Below, in pieces: positions 26,922 through 35,479 of a stretch of DNA of 64,000 nucleotides (positions are counted from its first letter, which is position 1; each line of letters opens with the position of its first letter). The position numbers were made by a program, and so were the translations under genes. The notes beneath the pieces were generated by a model. The model was given only the letters and a program-made list of their open reading frames with translations. It was not told where the DNA came from and did not search any database. Source of the DNA: Actinomycetes bacterium (GTDB lineage Bacteria > Actinomycetota > Actinomycetes > Mycobacteriales > Mycobacteriaceae); assembly GCA_022601135.1 (NCBI GenBank), contig JAHZJB010000008.1:1-64000 (forward strand), written 5' to 3'.

Positions 26922-28310
26922 GTGGTTAAGTCTTCCTCGATCATCGATACCGTTGCAAACCTGGCCAAACGCCGTGGACTGGTGTTTCAGTCCGGCGAGA
27001 TCTACGGCGGGACCAAGTCCGCCTGGGACTACGGCCCGCTCGGCGTTGAGCTCAAGGAGAACATCAAGCGGCAGTGGTGGCGTTCGGTCGTGACCGGCCG
27101 CGATGATGTCGTCGGACTCGACAGCGCCATCATCCTCCCGCGGGAGGTGTGGGTGGCCTCCGGTCACGTCGAGGTTTTCCACGATCCGCTGGTCGAGTCG
27201 TTGATCACGCACAAGCGCTACCGCGCGGATCACCTCATTGAGGCCTACGAGGCCAAGCATGGCCACCCGCCGCCCAATGGCCTGGCCGATATCCGTGACC
27301 CCGAAACCGGCGATCCGGGTCAGTGGACCGAGCCGCGTGAGTTCAACATGATGCTGAAGACCTACCTCGGCCCGATCGAGACCGAGGAGGGGCTGCATTA
27401 CCTGCGCCCGGAGACCGCTCAGGGCATCTTTGTCAATTTCGCCCATGTGGTCACGACGGCACGGAAGAAACCGCCGTTCGGCATCGGTCAGATCGGCAAG
27501 AGTTTCCGAAACGAGATCACGCCGGGCAACTTCATCTTCCGTACCCGTGAGTTCGAGCAGATGGAGATGGAGTTCTTCGTCGAGCCGTCCACCGCAGCGC
27601 AGTGGCACCAGTACTGGATCGACACCCGGTTGGACTGGTATGTCGACCTCGGCATCGACCGGGAGAACCTTCGGCTCTACGAGCACCCGAAGGACAAGTT
27701 GTCGCACTACTCCGACCGCACGGTCGATATCGAATACAAATTCGGCTTCGCGGGTAACCCGTGGGGTGAACTCGAGGGTGTCGCCAACCGCACGGATTTC
27801 GACTTATCCACGCATGCCCAGCATTCCGGTGCCGACCTGTCTTTCTTTGACCAGGCTTCGGACACCAGGTACGTGCCCTACGTCATCGAGCCGGCGGCCG
27901 GGCTGACCCGCTCGCTGATGGCGTTCCTCGTCGACGCCTACTGCGAAGACGAGGCGCCGAACGCCAAGGGTGGCGTCGACAAGCGCACCGTGCTGCGGCT
28001 GGATCCGCGGCTGGCTCCGGTCAAGGCTGCGGTGTTGCCGCTGTCGCGGCATGCCGACCTGTCACCGAAGGCTCGCGACCTGGCTGCCGAGTTGCGCACG
28101 TCCTGGAACATCGAGTTCGATGACGCCGGCGCTATCGGCCGTCGCTACCGCCGCCAGGACGAGATCGGCACACCCTACTGCGTCACCTTCGACTTCGACT
28201 CGCTCGACGACCACGCCGTGACCGTGCGCGAGCGTGACGCGATGACCCAGGAGCGGGTGGCGATCGACGCAGTCGCCGACTACCTGGCCGTCAGGCTCAA
28301 GGGCTGCTAG
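26922..28310 (+). CDS. glyS: Glycyl-tRNA synthetase (alpha2 type)
   Basis: A 462-residue class II aminoacyl-tRNA synthetase charging tRNA-Gly. Class II motif 2 ([28 protein letters not shown]) and motif 3 ([17 protein letters not shown]) flank the [22 protein letters not shown] segment of the Gly enzyme. A C-terminal anticodon-binding domain follows ([24 protein letters not shown]). The GTG at 26922 fits the usual N-terminus [15 protein letters not shown] and a -10 box 8 nt upstream, so the longer in-frame extension is rejected. It is divergent from smtB. Confidence 0.96.
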   Translation: MVKSSSIIDTVANLAKRRGLVFQSGEIYGGTKSAWDYGPLGVELKENIKRQWWRSVVTGRDDVVGLDSAIILPREVWVASGHVEVFHDPLVESLITHKRYRADHLIEAYEAKHGHPPPNGLADIRDPETGDPGQWTEPREFNMMLKTYLGPIETEEGLHYLRPETAQGIFVNFAHVVTTARKKPPFGIGQIGKSFRNEITPGNFIFRTREFEQMEMEFFVEPSTAAQWHQYWIDTRLDWYVDLGIDRENLRLYEHPKDKLSHYSDRTVDIEYKFGFAGNPWGELEGVANRTDFDLSTHAQHSGADLSFFDQASDTRYVPYVIEPAAGLTRSLMAFLVDAYCEDEAPNAKGGVDKRTVLRLDPRLAPVKAAVLPLSRHADLSPKARDLAAELRTSWNIEFDDAGAIGRRYRRQDEIGTPYCVTFDFDSLDDHAVTVRERDAMTQERVAIDAVADYLAVRLKGC

Positions 28311-28326
28311 CACGGGCGCACAGTTC

Positions 28327-28380
28327 TGGTGTGCGGGTAGATCGCGATATCAGCCGACTGGGCGATCTGAGCGCACACCA
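28327..28380. terminator. Long dyad between convergent glyS and TPM gene
   Basis: TGGTGTGCG...GATCGC on the left pairs with GCGATCT...CGCACACCA on the right (two stem blocks of 9 and 7 bp separated by 3 mismatches). It lies in the 85-bp gap between convergent genes, so it is a plausible two-way terminator. Confidence 0.6.
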
Positions 28381-28395
28381 GCGCACGACACGGCG

Positions 28396-30405
28396 TCAGA
28401 AGCGCCCGCCGCCGCCACTCATGCCCCCGCCTCCACCGCCGAACCCGCCGCCGAATCCACCGCCGCCGAAGCCGCCGAATCCACCGCCGCCGCCGAACCC
28501 GCCGCGCAGCGCACCGGAGAGGACGTTGCCGAGCAGGATGCCGCCGATCACGGCACCCATCTGACCACCTCCGCCGCCCCGGCCCCCGCCGTGCGGTCCG
28601 TTGAAACGGCGTTGGGCGGCAAGGACATCGGCGTTGGCCAGCGATTGGGCCTGGGCGGCCAGCATCGCGGCGCCGTTGGCGTGAGCGGTCGCCTCGTTCA
28701 GGTTCGTCGAGCGCTTGTCCCGTGCGGCCTGTAGTTGTCGCACCGCCTCCGACAGCCGGGTGCGCGCCTCCGGGCCGACCACGCCGCGACGGGTGTCGAT
28801 GTAGTCCGAGACCGAGCGCACCCGGGACTGTGCGTTGAACAGCGCCTGGTCATAGGTGCGGCTGAGGCGCTCGGTGGTTTCCCTCTCCTGGGCGACTTCT
28901 TCCAGCAGGCGATCCAGCTCGGCGTCGGCGTGAGTTAACCGGGTGTAGGCGCCGAGTGGATCGGAGTTGCCAGCGCTTCGCGCCTGCGACACCGCCTCGA
29001 CCGCAGCGTCTCGAGCGGTGCTGAGATCGGTGGCTATCGCGATATTGCCCTGGGCGAGCTGCGCACCCGCCTGGTTGATGCCGTTCTGGATGTCGGCGAT
29101 CACCGAGGGCAGCCCGGCCACCGCCCGGTTGATATCGGTGGCGGCGCTGTCCACCGCATCGAGCAGGGTGCGGGCCTGTCCGAGCGCGGCCTCGGCATTG
29201 TGAATGGCGTCGACCAGACCAGTCTGGCGGCCGGCGGGCCGGGAGACGAGGTCCCGGCCGGTGTCGATGTTCCGTTCGGCGAAAGCCAGCCGTTCTCTGG
29301 CCTCGTCGACGTTGTCGGACACCGAAACCAATGCCGTTTCCGCGAACTGAGAATGCAGGCGGCCCATGGTCTGCTCGGTCGGAGACAGCCGGGCGGTCAA
29401 CTCGATCATCTGCCGGGTGAGGGAGTCCAGGCGGCTGGGCGCATTGATCAGCAGATCCCGCAGTTGGGCGAAGGCCTCGCGCTGGGATTCGAGTTCCTGG
29501 TCGGCTTTCGCGGCGGCGACGATCACGCGCGTCAGCAGGTCGCGACGCTGCTGCGGGGTTTCGGGTATTGCGTCGTCGAGAATGTTCCGCACGTTGAGCG
29601 CTTGGGCCAAGGTGGTCTGGGCATTGGACACCGCACGGGTGAACGCTTCGGTGTCGCGTTCCCCGAATTCCTGGACCGCCAGCGCCAATTCGCTCTGGCT
29701 GGTTCGGACTTCGTTGTCCACGTCCACCACGATCTTCTTGGACAGATCGTCGAGCGCGTCGATCGACACCGTCGCCAGCGCATTCGGGTCGGAAGGGTCC
29801 ACTCGCTGGGCGGCGGCGAACTCCGCCTCCCGGCGCTGACGCCGTCGCCGACTCGTCCACAGCCACAGCACGAGCACCGCAAGGGCCAGGATCGCCATCA
29901 CGATCAGGAAGGCGAGCAGGGAAAAACCTTGACCCGACTCGCTGGTCCCGCCGTCGCCCAGACCTTCGGCGGTGGCCACGGCGGCGCCGGCCAGATCGCC
30001 GCGCCGCAGCGCCGGCTCGATCACATCGCGTTGCAGGGCTTGGGCCTTGGACTGTGACATGATCGGCCGCGGCACCTGAAAGGCGTAGGCACGTTCTTCG
30101 GTGGCCACCGCCAGCAAGGCATCCCGTTCGCCGAAGTCGCTCAATTGCATCGTGGCCGTCGCCCAAGCCTGTGCCGACTGCCCGAACGTCTCGACGTAGA
30201 CGACCCAGAGGCGGATGCGTTCCTTGTCGTAGAGATCCGAGAGTGCGTTCTCGACGTCCACGCGCTCAGTCGGGGTCAGCGCATCGGCCTGGTCGGTGAC
30301 GTAGTCCGGGATGCGGAACGGCGGATCCGCGACAGCGCTGGGCGCGCACAACAGCCCGGCGGTCAGTACGGCGAGCAGCAGGCTGAGCAGGCGGGGGACA
30401 CGCAT
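28396..30405 (-). CDS. TPM-domain membrane protein with coiled coils and Gly-rich tail
   Basis: A 669-residue envelope protein. The signal peptide (residues 1-27, ending AVADPPF) precedes a TPM_phosphatase (DUF477) domain at about 30-150: TDQADALTPTERVDVENAL...YDKERIRLWVVYVETFGQSAQAWA. A membrane span follows near 175-200 (LLAFLIVMAILALAVLVLWLW). A long helical, coiled-coil-like cytoplasmic region (about 210-600) and a tail of FGGGG repeats complete it. Family members are photosystem/membrane-protein quality factors or phosphatases; the bacterial role is unclear. The ATG at 30405 has a TAGATT box 7 nt upstream. It corresponds to Rv2345 from memory. Confidence 0.85.
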   Translation of the reverse strand: MRVPRLLSLLLAVLTAGLLCAPSAVADPPFRIPDYVTDQADALTPTERVDVENALSDLYDKERIRLWVVYVETFGQSAQAWATATMQLSDFGERDALLAVATEERAYAFQVPRPIMSQSKAQALQRDVIEPALRRGDLAGAAVATAEGLGDGGTSESGQGFSLLAFLIVMAILALAVLVLWLWTSRRRRQRREAEFAAAQRVDPSDPNALATVSIDALDDLSKKIVVDVDNEVRTSQSELALAVQEFGERDTEAFTRAVSNAQTTLAQALNVRNILDDAIPETPQQRRDLLTRVIVAAAKADQELESQREAFAQLRDLLINAPSRLDSLTRQMIELTARLSPTEQTMGRLHSQFAETALVSVSDNVDEARERLAFAERNIDTGRDLVSRPAGRQTGLVDAIHNAEAALGQARTLLDAVDSAATDINRAVAGLPSVIADIQNGINQAGAQLAQGNIAIATDLSTARDAAVEAVSQARSAGNSDPLGAYTRLTHADAELDRLLEEVAQERETTERLSRTYDQALFNAQSRVRSVSDYIDTRRGVVGPEARTRLSEAVRQLQAARDKRSTNLNEATAHANGAAMLAAQAQSLANADVLAAQRRFNGPHGGGRGGGGGQMGAVIGGILLGNVLSGALRGGFGGGGGFGGFGGGGFGGGFGGGGGGMSGGGGRF

Positions 30406-30412
30406 AGTCGCC

Positions 30413-30418
30413 AATCTA
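30413..30418 (-). promoter_or_regulatory. -10 box, leaderless promoter of the TPM gene
   Basis: TAGATT on the minus strand with a 7-nt spacer to the ATG at 30405. Confidence 0.6.
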
Positions 30419-30477
30419 GTGCCGTGGAGCCCGCGACTGGGATTACTCCGGCGTTCGGCCTGGCAGACTGAGCCCCG

Positions 30478-31752
30478 GTGTCCATCGATCTCACGCAAGT
30501 TGATCCCTACAGCGAATTCGATCGCCAGCGCATGGTGGTCGAACCGCCGAAGGCTGCCGTGCTGCCGGGCACGTCGAGCGAGCACCGCACCGCCTTTGCC
30601 CGAGACCGGGCCCGCGTGTTGCACTCCGCGGCGTTGCGCCGGCTGGCTGACAAGACCCAGGTGGTCGGGCCGCGGCAGGGTGACACTCCGCGCACTCGGC
30701 TCACCCACTCCCTGGAGGTGGCCCAGATCGGCCGCGGAATGGCAGTCGGTTTGGGTGCCGACCCCGACCTCGTCGACCTGGCCGGGCTGGCCCACGACAT
30801 CGGACATCCGCCATACGGGCACAACGGCGAACGGGCACTCAATGACCTCGCCGAGACCTGCGGCGGTTTCGAGGGCAACGCGCAGAACTTTCGGATCCTG
30901 ACCCGGCTTGAACCCAAAGTGCTTGATACACGGGGAGGTGAGCCGCGCAGCGCGGGACTGAACCTCACCCGTGCCGCGCTGGACGCGGTGACGAAGTATC
31001 CGTGGTATCGATCCTCGGAGAATGGCAAGTTCGGTTTTTACGCCGACGACGCCGCAGCCGCGGCCTGGGTGCGCGGTGATGCGCCCGACCGTGCACCGTG
31101 CCTGGAGGCGCAGATCATGGACTGGGCCGACGACGTCGCCTACTCCGTGCACGATGTCGAAGACGGCGTGACCTCCGGCCGAATCGACCTGCGGGTCCTT
31201 GCCGACGATGACGCGGTCAGCGCACTGGGTCGGCTGGGGCAGTCGCACGGCATGGGCGGCGGCTTGGCGGCGGGCGACCTGGTCGAGGCGGCTGAGCGCC
31301 TATCGATGTTGCCTGCGGTGGCCGCCGTCGGCAAATACGACGCCACGCTGTCGGCCGCAGTGGCATTGAAGACGATGACCAGCGAGCTGGTGGGTCGATT
31401 CGCGTCGTCGGCCATCACCGCCACCCGCGATGCGCTCGGTCCGGGGCGGTTGGTGCGCTATCGCGGCGACCTCGAGGTGCCCGCAGTGGTGCGGGGGGAG
31501 GTAGCGGTGCTGAAAATCCTGGCGTTGCAGTTCATCATGTCCGACCCGCGGCATCTGGATCTGCAGGCTCGACAGCGCGAACGAATCCACGCGGCGGTTG
31601 AGTTCGTCCTGGCCGGTGCGCCTGCGACGCTGGATCCCCTGTTCGTCCCGCGATTCAACGCCGCCGCCGACGACCCGGCACGGCTGCGAGTGGTGATCGA
31701 CCAGGTGGCATCGGTCACCGAAGGGCGCTTGGAGCGGATCCAACCCGCGTAG
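30478..31752 (+). CDS. dgt: dGTP triphosphohydrolase-like protein
   Basis: A 424-residue HD-domain hydrolase that cleaves dNTPs (dGTP) to nucleoside and triphosphate. Metal ligands are in [11 protein letters not shown] (His77), [14 protein letters not shown] (His106, Asp107) and [46 protein letters not shown] is the usual N-terminal motif. The start is GTG at 30478, with CAGACT 8 nt upstream. It is divergent from the TPM gene and 31 nt upstream of dnaG, the same order as in M. tuberculosis, linking nucleotide pool control with replication priming. Confidence 0.94.
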   Translation: MSIDLTQVDPYSEFDRQRMVVEPPKAAVLPGTSSEHRTAFARDRARVLHSAALRRLADKTQVVGPRQGDTPRTRLTHSLEVAQIGRGMAVGLGADPDLVDLAGLAHDIGHPPYGHNGERALNDLAETCGGFEGNAQNFRILTRLEPKVLDTRGGEPRSAGLNLTRAALDAVTKYPWYRSSENGKFGFYADDAAAAAWVRGDAPDRAPCLEAQIMDWADDVAYSVHDVEDGVTSGRIDLRVLADDDAVSALGRLGQSHGMGGGLAAGDLVEAAERLSMLPAVAAVGKYDATLSAAVALKTMTSELVGRFASSAITATRDALGPGRLVRYRGDLEVPAVVRGEVAVLKILALQFIMSDPRHLDLQARQRERIHAAVEFVLAGAPATLDPLFVPRFNAAADDPARLRVVIDQVASVTEGRLERIQPA

Positions 31753-31771
31753 GTGCTGCCGGCGCGGGCTC

Positions 31772-31777
31772 TAGACT
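31772..31777 (+). promoter_or_regulatory. -10 box, leaderless promoter of dnaG
   Basis: TAGACT with a 6-nt spacer to the GTG at 31784. It implies dnaG can be transcribed separately from dgt. Confidence 0.6.
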
Positions 31778-31783
31778 GGCCGG

Positions 31784-33733
31784 GTGGCGTTCGACGGGGC
31801 ACGGGGACGGGGCAGGATTCCCGATCGCGACATCGCTGCCATCCGCGAGCAGGTGAACATCGAGGATCTCGTGGGCGAGTACGTTCAGCTGCGCCGCGCG
31901 GGTGCGGATTCACTGAAGGGGCTGTGTCCCTTCCATGACGAGAAATCTCCCTCGTTCCACGTCCGGCCCAATCACGGACACTTCCACTGCTTCGGGTGCG
32001 GGGAAGGGGGGGACGTGTATGCGTTCCTGCAGAAGATCGAGCACGTCAGCTTCGTCGAGGCAGTCGAACTGCTGGCCGACCGCGTCGGCTACACCGTCAC
32101 CTACAGCGGAGCGTCGACGACCAATGTGCAACGTGACCGGGGCAGTCGCAGCAGGCTGTTGGCCGCCAACGCCGCCGCTCAGGAGTTCTATGCCGCCGCG
32201 CTGCGATCCGGCGAAGCTGCCCCAGCCCGCCAGTACCTGACCGAGCGCCATCTCGACGCCGAGGCCGCCGCGCGCTTCGGCTGCGGTTTCGCGCCGTCAG
32301 GCTGGGAATCGCTGACAAAGCACTTGCTGCGCAAGGGGTTCGAGTTCAAGGAGCTCGAGGCGGCCGGTTTGTCCAGAGAGGGACGCCGCGGCCCCATGGA
32401 CCGATTCCACCGGCGATTGCTGTGGCCGATCAGAGCCAGTGGCGGCGAAGTCATCGGGTTCGGTGCCCGGCGCATCTTCGATGACGACCCGATGGAGGCC
32501 AAATACGTCAACACCCCCGAGACGGTGCTGTACAAGAAGTCCGCGGTGCTGTTCGGCCTCGATCTGGCCAGGCGCGACATCGCCAAGTCCCACCGCGCGG
32601 TGGTCGTCGAGGGCTACACCGACGTGATGGCTATGCACCTGGCCGGCGAGACGACGGCCGTAGCCTCCTGCGGCACCGCCTTCGGCGACGGACATTTGGC
32701 GCTGCTGCGACGGCTGATGATGGACGACAACTGGTACCGCGGCGAGCTGATCTTCGTGTTCGACGGTGACGCGGCGGGTCAGGCGGCGGCACTGAAGGCG
32801 TTCGACGGCGATCAGCAGGTGGCCGGAAAGTCTTTCGTGGCGATCGCTTCCGACGGCATGGATCCGTGTGATCTACGGCTGAAGTCTGGTGAAAGCGCAC
32901 TGCGGGATCTGGTGGCGCGGCGGATTCCGATGTTTGAATTCGCGGTCCGCAGCCTGATCCCGGAGGGGGACGTCCTGGACAACGATCCGCAGGCACAGGT
33001 CGACGCGTTGCGTCGTTGCGTGCCACTGGTCGCGCGAATCCGGGACTATGCGCTGCGCGACGAATACGCGCGCCGGCTTGCCGGGTGGACGGGCTGGCGC
33101 GACGAGGGGCAGGTGCTCTCCCGGGTGCGCGAGGAGGCGGGCAAGCGCGGTATGCCCGACCGGAAGCGCCGTCGGGGCACTCAGGCCGAGGCGGCCCCGC
33201 CGCCGGGGCCGCGCGATCCTGCAGCGCGGGCCGCAGAACGTCCTGATCCTGCCGACCCCGTGTTGTGGCCGCAGCGCGAAGCTCTCAAGTCTGCGTTGCA
33301 ATACCCGGCGCTGGCCGGTCCGGTGTTCGATTCGCTGGCAGCGGAGACCTTCGTCCACCCCGGCTACGCGGCTGTCCGGGCCTCGATCCAAGCCGCTGGC
33401 GGCACGTCGGCCGGCATGGCGGGGGCGCAATGGATCGAGGCTGTGCGGGAGCAGACTGACTCGCCGCTGGCTGCCAGCCTGGTCAACGAACTGGGCGCCG
33501 AGGCCATCAACGCAGACGACGAGAGGCTGCCGCGCTACATCGGGGGCGTGCTGGCTCGACTCCAGGAGGTGTGGATCGGCCGCCAGATCGCCGAGGTCAA
33601 GTCGAAACTGCAGCGGATGTCGCCAGTAGAGCAGGGAGATGAGTACCACGCCCTGTTCGGTGACCTGGTGGCGATGGAAAGTTACCGGCGCGGCCTGCTC
33701 GAACAGGCAAGCGGCGACGACCTTACTGCGTAA
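31784..33733 (+). CDS. dnaG: DNA primase DnaG
   Basis: A 649-residue primase that makes RNA primers at the replication fork. The N-terminal CHC2-type zinc finger is Cys48, His51, Cys69, Cys72 (CPFHDEKSPSFHVRPNHGHFHCFGC spread over 25 residues). The catalytic core has the TOPRIM motif (VVVEGYTDVMAMH and FVFDGDAAGQAAALKA). The C-terminal ~130 residues form the helicase-interacting domain. An acidic/proline-rich linker (about 455-490) separates core and C-domain. The start is GTG at 31784, directly behind a leaderless promoter. Confidence 0.97.
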   Translation: MAFDGARGRGRIPDRDIAAIREQVNIEDLVGEYVQLRRAGADSLKGLCPFHDEKSPSFHVRPNHGHFHCFGCGEGGDVYAFLQKIEHVSFVEAVELLADRVGYTVTYSGASTTNVQRDRGSRSRLLAANAAAQEFYAAALRSGEAAPARQYLTERHLDAEAAARFGCGFAPSGWESLTKHLLRKGFEFKELEAAGLSREGRRGPMDRFHRRLLWPIRASGGEVIGFGARRIFDDDPMEAKYVNTPETVLYKKSAVLFGLDLARRDIAKSHRAVVVEGYTDVMAMHLAGETTAVASCGTAFGDGHLALLRRLMMDDNWYRGELIFVFDGDAAGQAAALKAFDGDQQVAGKSFVAIASDGMDPCDLRLKSGESALRDLVARRIPMFEFAVRSLIPEGDVLDNDPQAQVDALRRCVPLVARIRDYALRDEYARRLAGWTGWRDEGQVLSRVREEAGKRGMPDRKRRRGTQAEAAPPPGPRDPAARAAERPDPADPVLWPQREALKSALQYPALAGPVFDSLAAETFVHPGYAAVRASIQAAGGTSAGMAGAQWIEAVREQTDSPLAASLVNELGAEAINADDERLPRYIGGVLARLQEVWIGRQIAEVKSKLQRMSPVEQGDEYHALFGDLVAMESYRRGLLEQASGDDLTA

Positions 33734-33748
33734 CCAAGCCGGTGGGGT

Positions 33749-33754
33749 TATGAT
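33749..33754 (+). promoter_or_regulatory. -10 box for the small secreted protein gene
   Basis: TATGAT lies 49 nt before the ATG at 33804, leaving a leader of about 43 nt with a GAAGGCGAG ribosome binding site. Confidence 0.45.
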
Positions 33755-33803
33755 ACGCCCAGCGGTCGGGACGCTTGGTAATTACTGAGAAGGCGAGTTG
33801 GCG

Positions 33804-34109
33804 ATGTTTGTGAACACTATCCGGACCAATGGCTCTCGGCTGATCGCCGGCGCCTTTGCGGCCGCCGCCGTGGTCGTTCCCCTCTACACGGCTCTGAGCA
33901 GCATCGACGCCACGCCGGAGGTGACGGCCAACCCGGGAGGCTGTCTGGCGTGGTTCGGCAACAAAGATGACGGCAATTGCATGGGCCAATCCAACAACAC
34001 CGGTTTCACGATCGGCAGCCCCAACATCGGGCTGGGTGGGCCATTCGGCGTCGGCATCTATACCTCACCGCTGTTGCCGGGCACCACGATCACGCGCGAG
34101 TTCGGCTAG
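33804..34109 (+). CDS. Small secreted/membrane-anchored mycobacterial protein
   Basis: A 101-residue protein with an N-terminal signal-like segment (FVNTIRTNGSRLIAGAFAAAAVVVPLYTALSS) and a mature part of about 65 residues. The mature part carries two cysteines (GGCLAW, GNCMGQ) and glycine-rich turns (IGSPNIGLGGPFGVGIYTSPLLPGTTI). It resembles the small conserved protein next to dnaG in M. tuberculosis (Rv2342) as I recall it. No function is known. ATG at 33804 follows AAGGCGAG; a TTG two codons upstream is in frame. Confidence 0.75.
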   Translation: MFVNTIRTNGSRLIAGAFAAAAVVVPLYTALSSIDATPEVTANPGGCLAWFGNKDDGNCMGQSNNTGFTIGSPNIGLGGPFGVGIYTSPLLPGTTITREFG

Positions 34110-34357
34110 CGGGTTCTCCCCGCTGCCTTTTCCGGCTCAAGGACCTCCGTGCCGGAGTCGATCGGTGTCAGCGTGACCAGAGTCGGGTCGGGCGACACCC
34201 GGTCGGCGATCTTGCGCCGTCCCGCGTCGATCACCGCTTTCGCGGCAGGGCTGCCCGTGATCGCCCGATACGTCCCGGCGATCTGTTCGTAGCGTTTCTT
34301 GCCGGCCTTGGTGCCCAGCACGTAGCCGACGGCCAACACGGCGACATACCCGATCAC
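34106..34357 (-). CDS. Small single-span membrane protein with basic helix
   Basis: An 83-residue protein. An N-terminal hydrophobic stretch (IGYVAVLAVGYVLGTKAG) is followed by an amphipathic basic segment (KKRYEQIAGTYRAITGSPAAKAVIDAGRRKIADRV) and an acidic tail. This layout is like YtxH-type stress proteins, though the similarity is only in composition. GTG at 34357 follows GGAGGAG by 5 nt, so the longer in-frame upstream frame is rejected. The last four bases overlap the 3' end of the convergent small secreted protein gene. Confidence 0.72.
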   Translation of the reverse strand: MIGYVAVLAVGYVLGTKAGKKRYEQIAGTYRAITGSPAAKAVIDAGRRKIADRVSPDPTLVTLTPIDSGTEVLEPEKAAGRTR

Positions 34358-34546
34358 AGGGCTCCTCCAGTTTTCTCTCGTTGATCGTCTTGATCGTCTG
34401 ACATTTTCCACTACTACCGGTCCATCCTGCCCTACGGTGCCGCACCGCGCGCCCCGCGAGCCCGGCCGGGCGGGCATTGGCACCTCCCAGCAGGCATCAG
34501 TTAAGGTGCTTTCTGGCCCGTGGCGTAGCGACCGCGGCCAGGGCAA

Positions 34547-34619
<73 letters not shown>

Positions 34620-34708
34620 CTTCCCGTATCACGGTTCGGCACCGATGACGAGCGCTCTGGCTGTAGCGTTGCGCCTCGCGACCTACGCCGACAGACAGGG
34701 GGATTTCG

Positions 34709-35428
34709 GTGGACCACACTGTCAGCACCGGTGGTGGAGCCAGCAAGTCCCGGCGGTACCTTCTTGGCGCGATTCCGGTGGCTGCGTTTGCCGTGGCGGC
34801 GTGCTCGTCGGAGAACTCCGATGACTCAGTCATGCAGGAGAATCCCCCCAAACCGAGGCCCGCGACGCCCGAAGAGGCGATTCAGGTGCTGATGGACGGC
34901 AACAACCGCTTCAAGGCGCGCGAACCTCAGATTCGCAACACCGCTCAGATCGATGCCATCTGGAGCGACGTCACCGGCGGTCAAGAGCCGTTCGCCTCGG
35001 TCCTGGGGTGCGCCGACAGCCGGCTGGCGCCGGAGGTGATATTCGACCAGTTCGTGGGTGATGTCTTCGTCGTCCGTGAGGCGGGCAACATCGCTGCGTC
35101 GCCCACGAACCTTGGCAGCCTCGAATTCGGTCAGGCGGTCCTGAAGTCGAAGGCACTTGTCGTGCTTGGCCATTCGTCGTGTGGTGCGGTGAAAGCGGCG
35201 TTCGAAAACGCAACGCCCGGCGGCAACATTCAAGCGATCGTCGACGCGATCAGGCCTGGAATTGTGGGCGCATCCGATCTCGACGATGCCATCGTGCGCA
35301 ATGTGCGCGCAACGATCGACACGGTGCGCGCGGACAGCAAGCTGCTCGATGACGCCGAAAAGTCAGGCGCGATCAAGATCGTGGGGGCCTTTTACGACAT
35401 CAAGACCAGCCGGGTGCGCCTGCTCTAG
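34709..35428 (+). CDS. Beta-class carbonic anhydrase, Tat-type lipoprotein
   Basis: A 239-residue beta-carbonic anhydrase (CO2 + H2O to bicarbonate + H+). Zinc ligands Cys101, His155 and Cys158 are present with the Asp103-Arg105 dyad (GCADSR, GHSSCGA). Unusually it is exported. The N-terminus has a twin-arginine motif (SRRYLLG, residues 14-20), a hydrophobic stretch, and a lipobox ending AVAAC at Cys32. It should therefore be folded with zinc inside the cell, exported by Tat and anchored outside the membrane. The start is GTG at 34709 behind GGGGGAT. It follows tRNA-Asn and stands alone. Confidence 0.9.
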   Translation: MDHTVSTGGGASKSRRYLLGAIPVAAFAVAACSSENSDDSVMQENPPKPRPATPEEAIQVLMDGNNRFKAREPQIRNTAQIDAIWSDVTGGQEPFASVLGCADSRLAPEVIFDQFVGDVFVVREAGNIAASPTNLGSLEFGQAVLKSKALVVLGHSSCGAVKAAFENATPGGNIQAIVDAIRPGIVGASDLDDAIVRNVRATIDTVRADSKLLDDAEKSGAIKIVGAFYDIKTSRVRLL

Positions 35429-35479
35429 GTACACCCGCGTCCCTGGCCCCGGGCGAATGCGGGTGCGCGCGCCCGCGAC

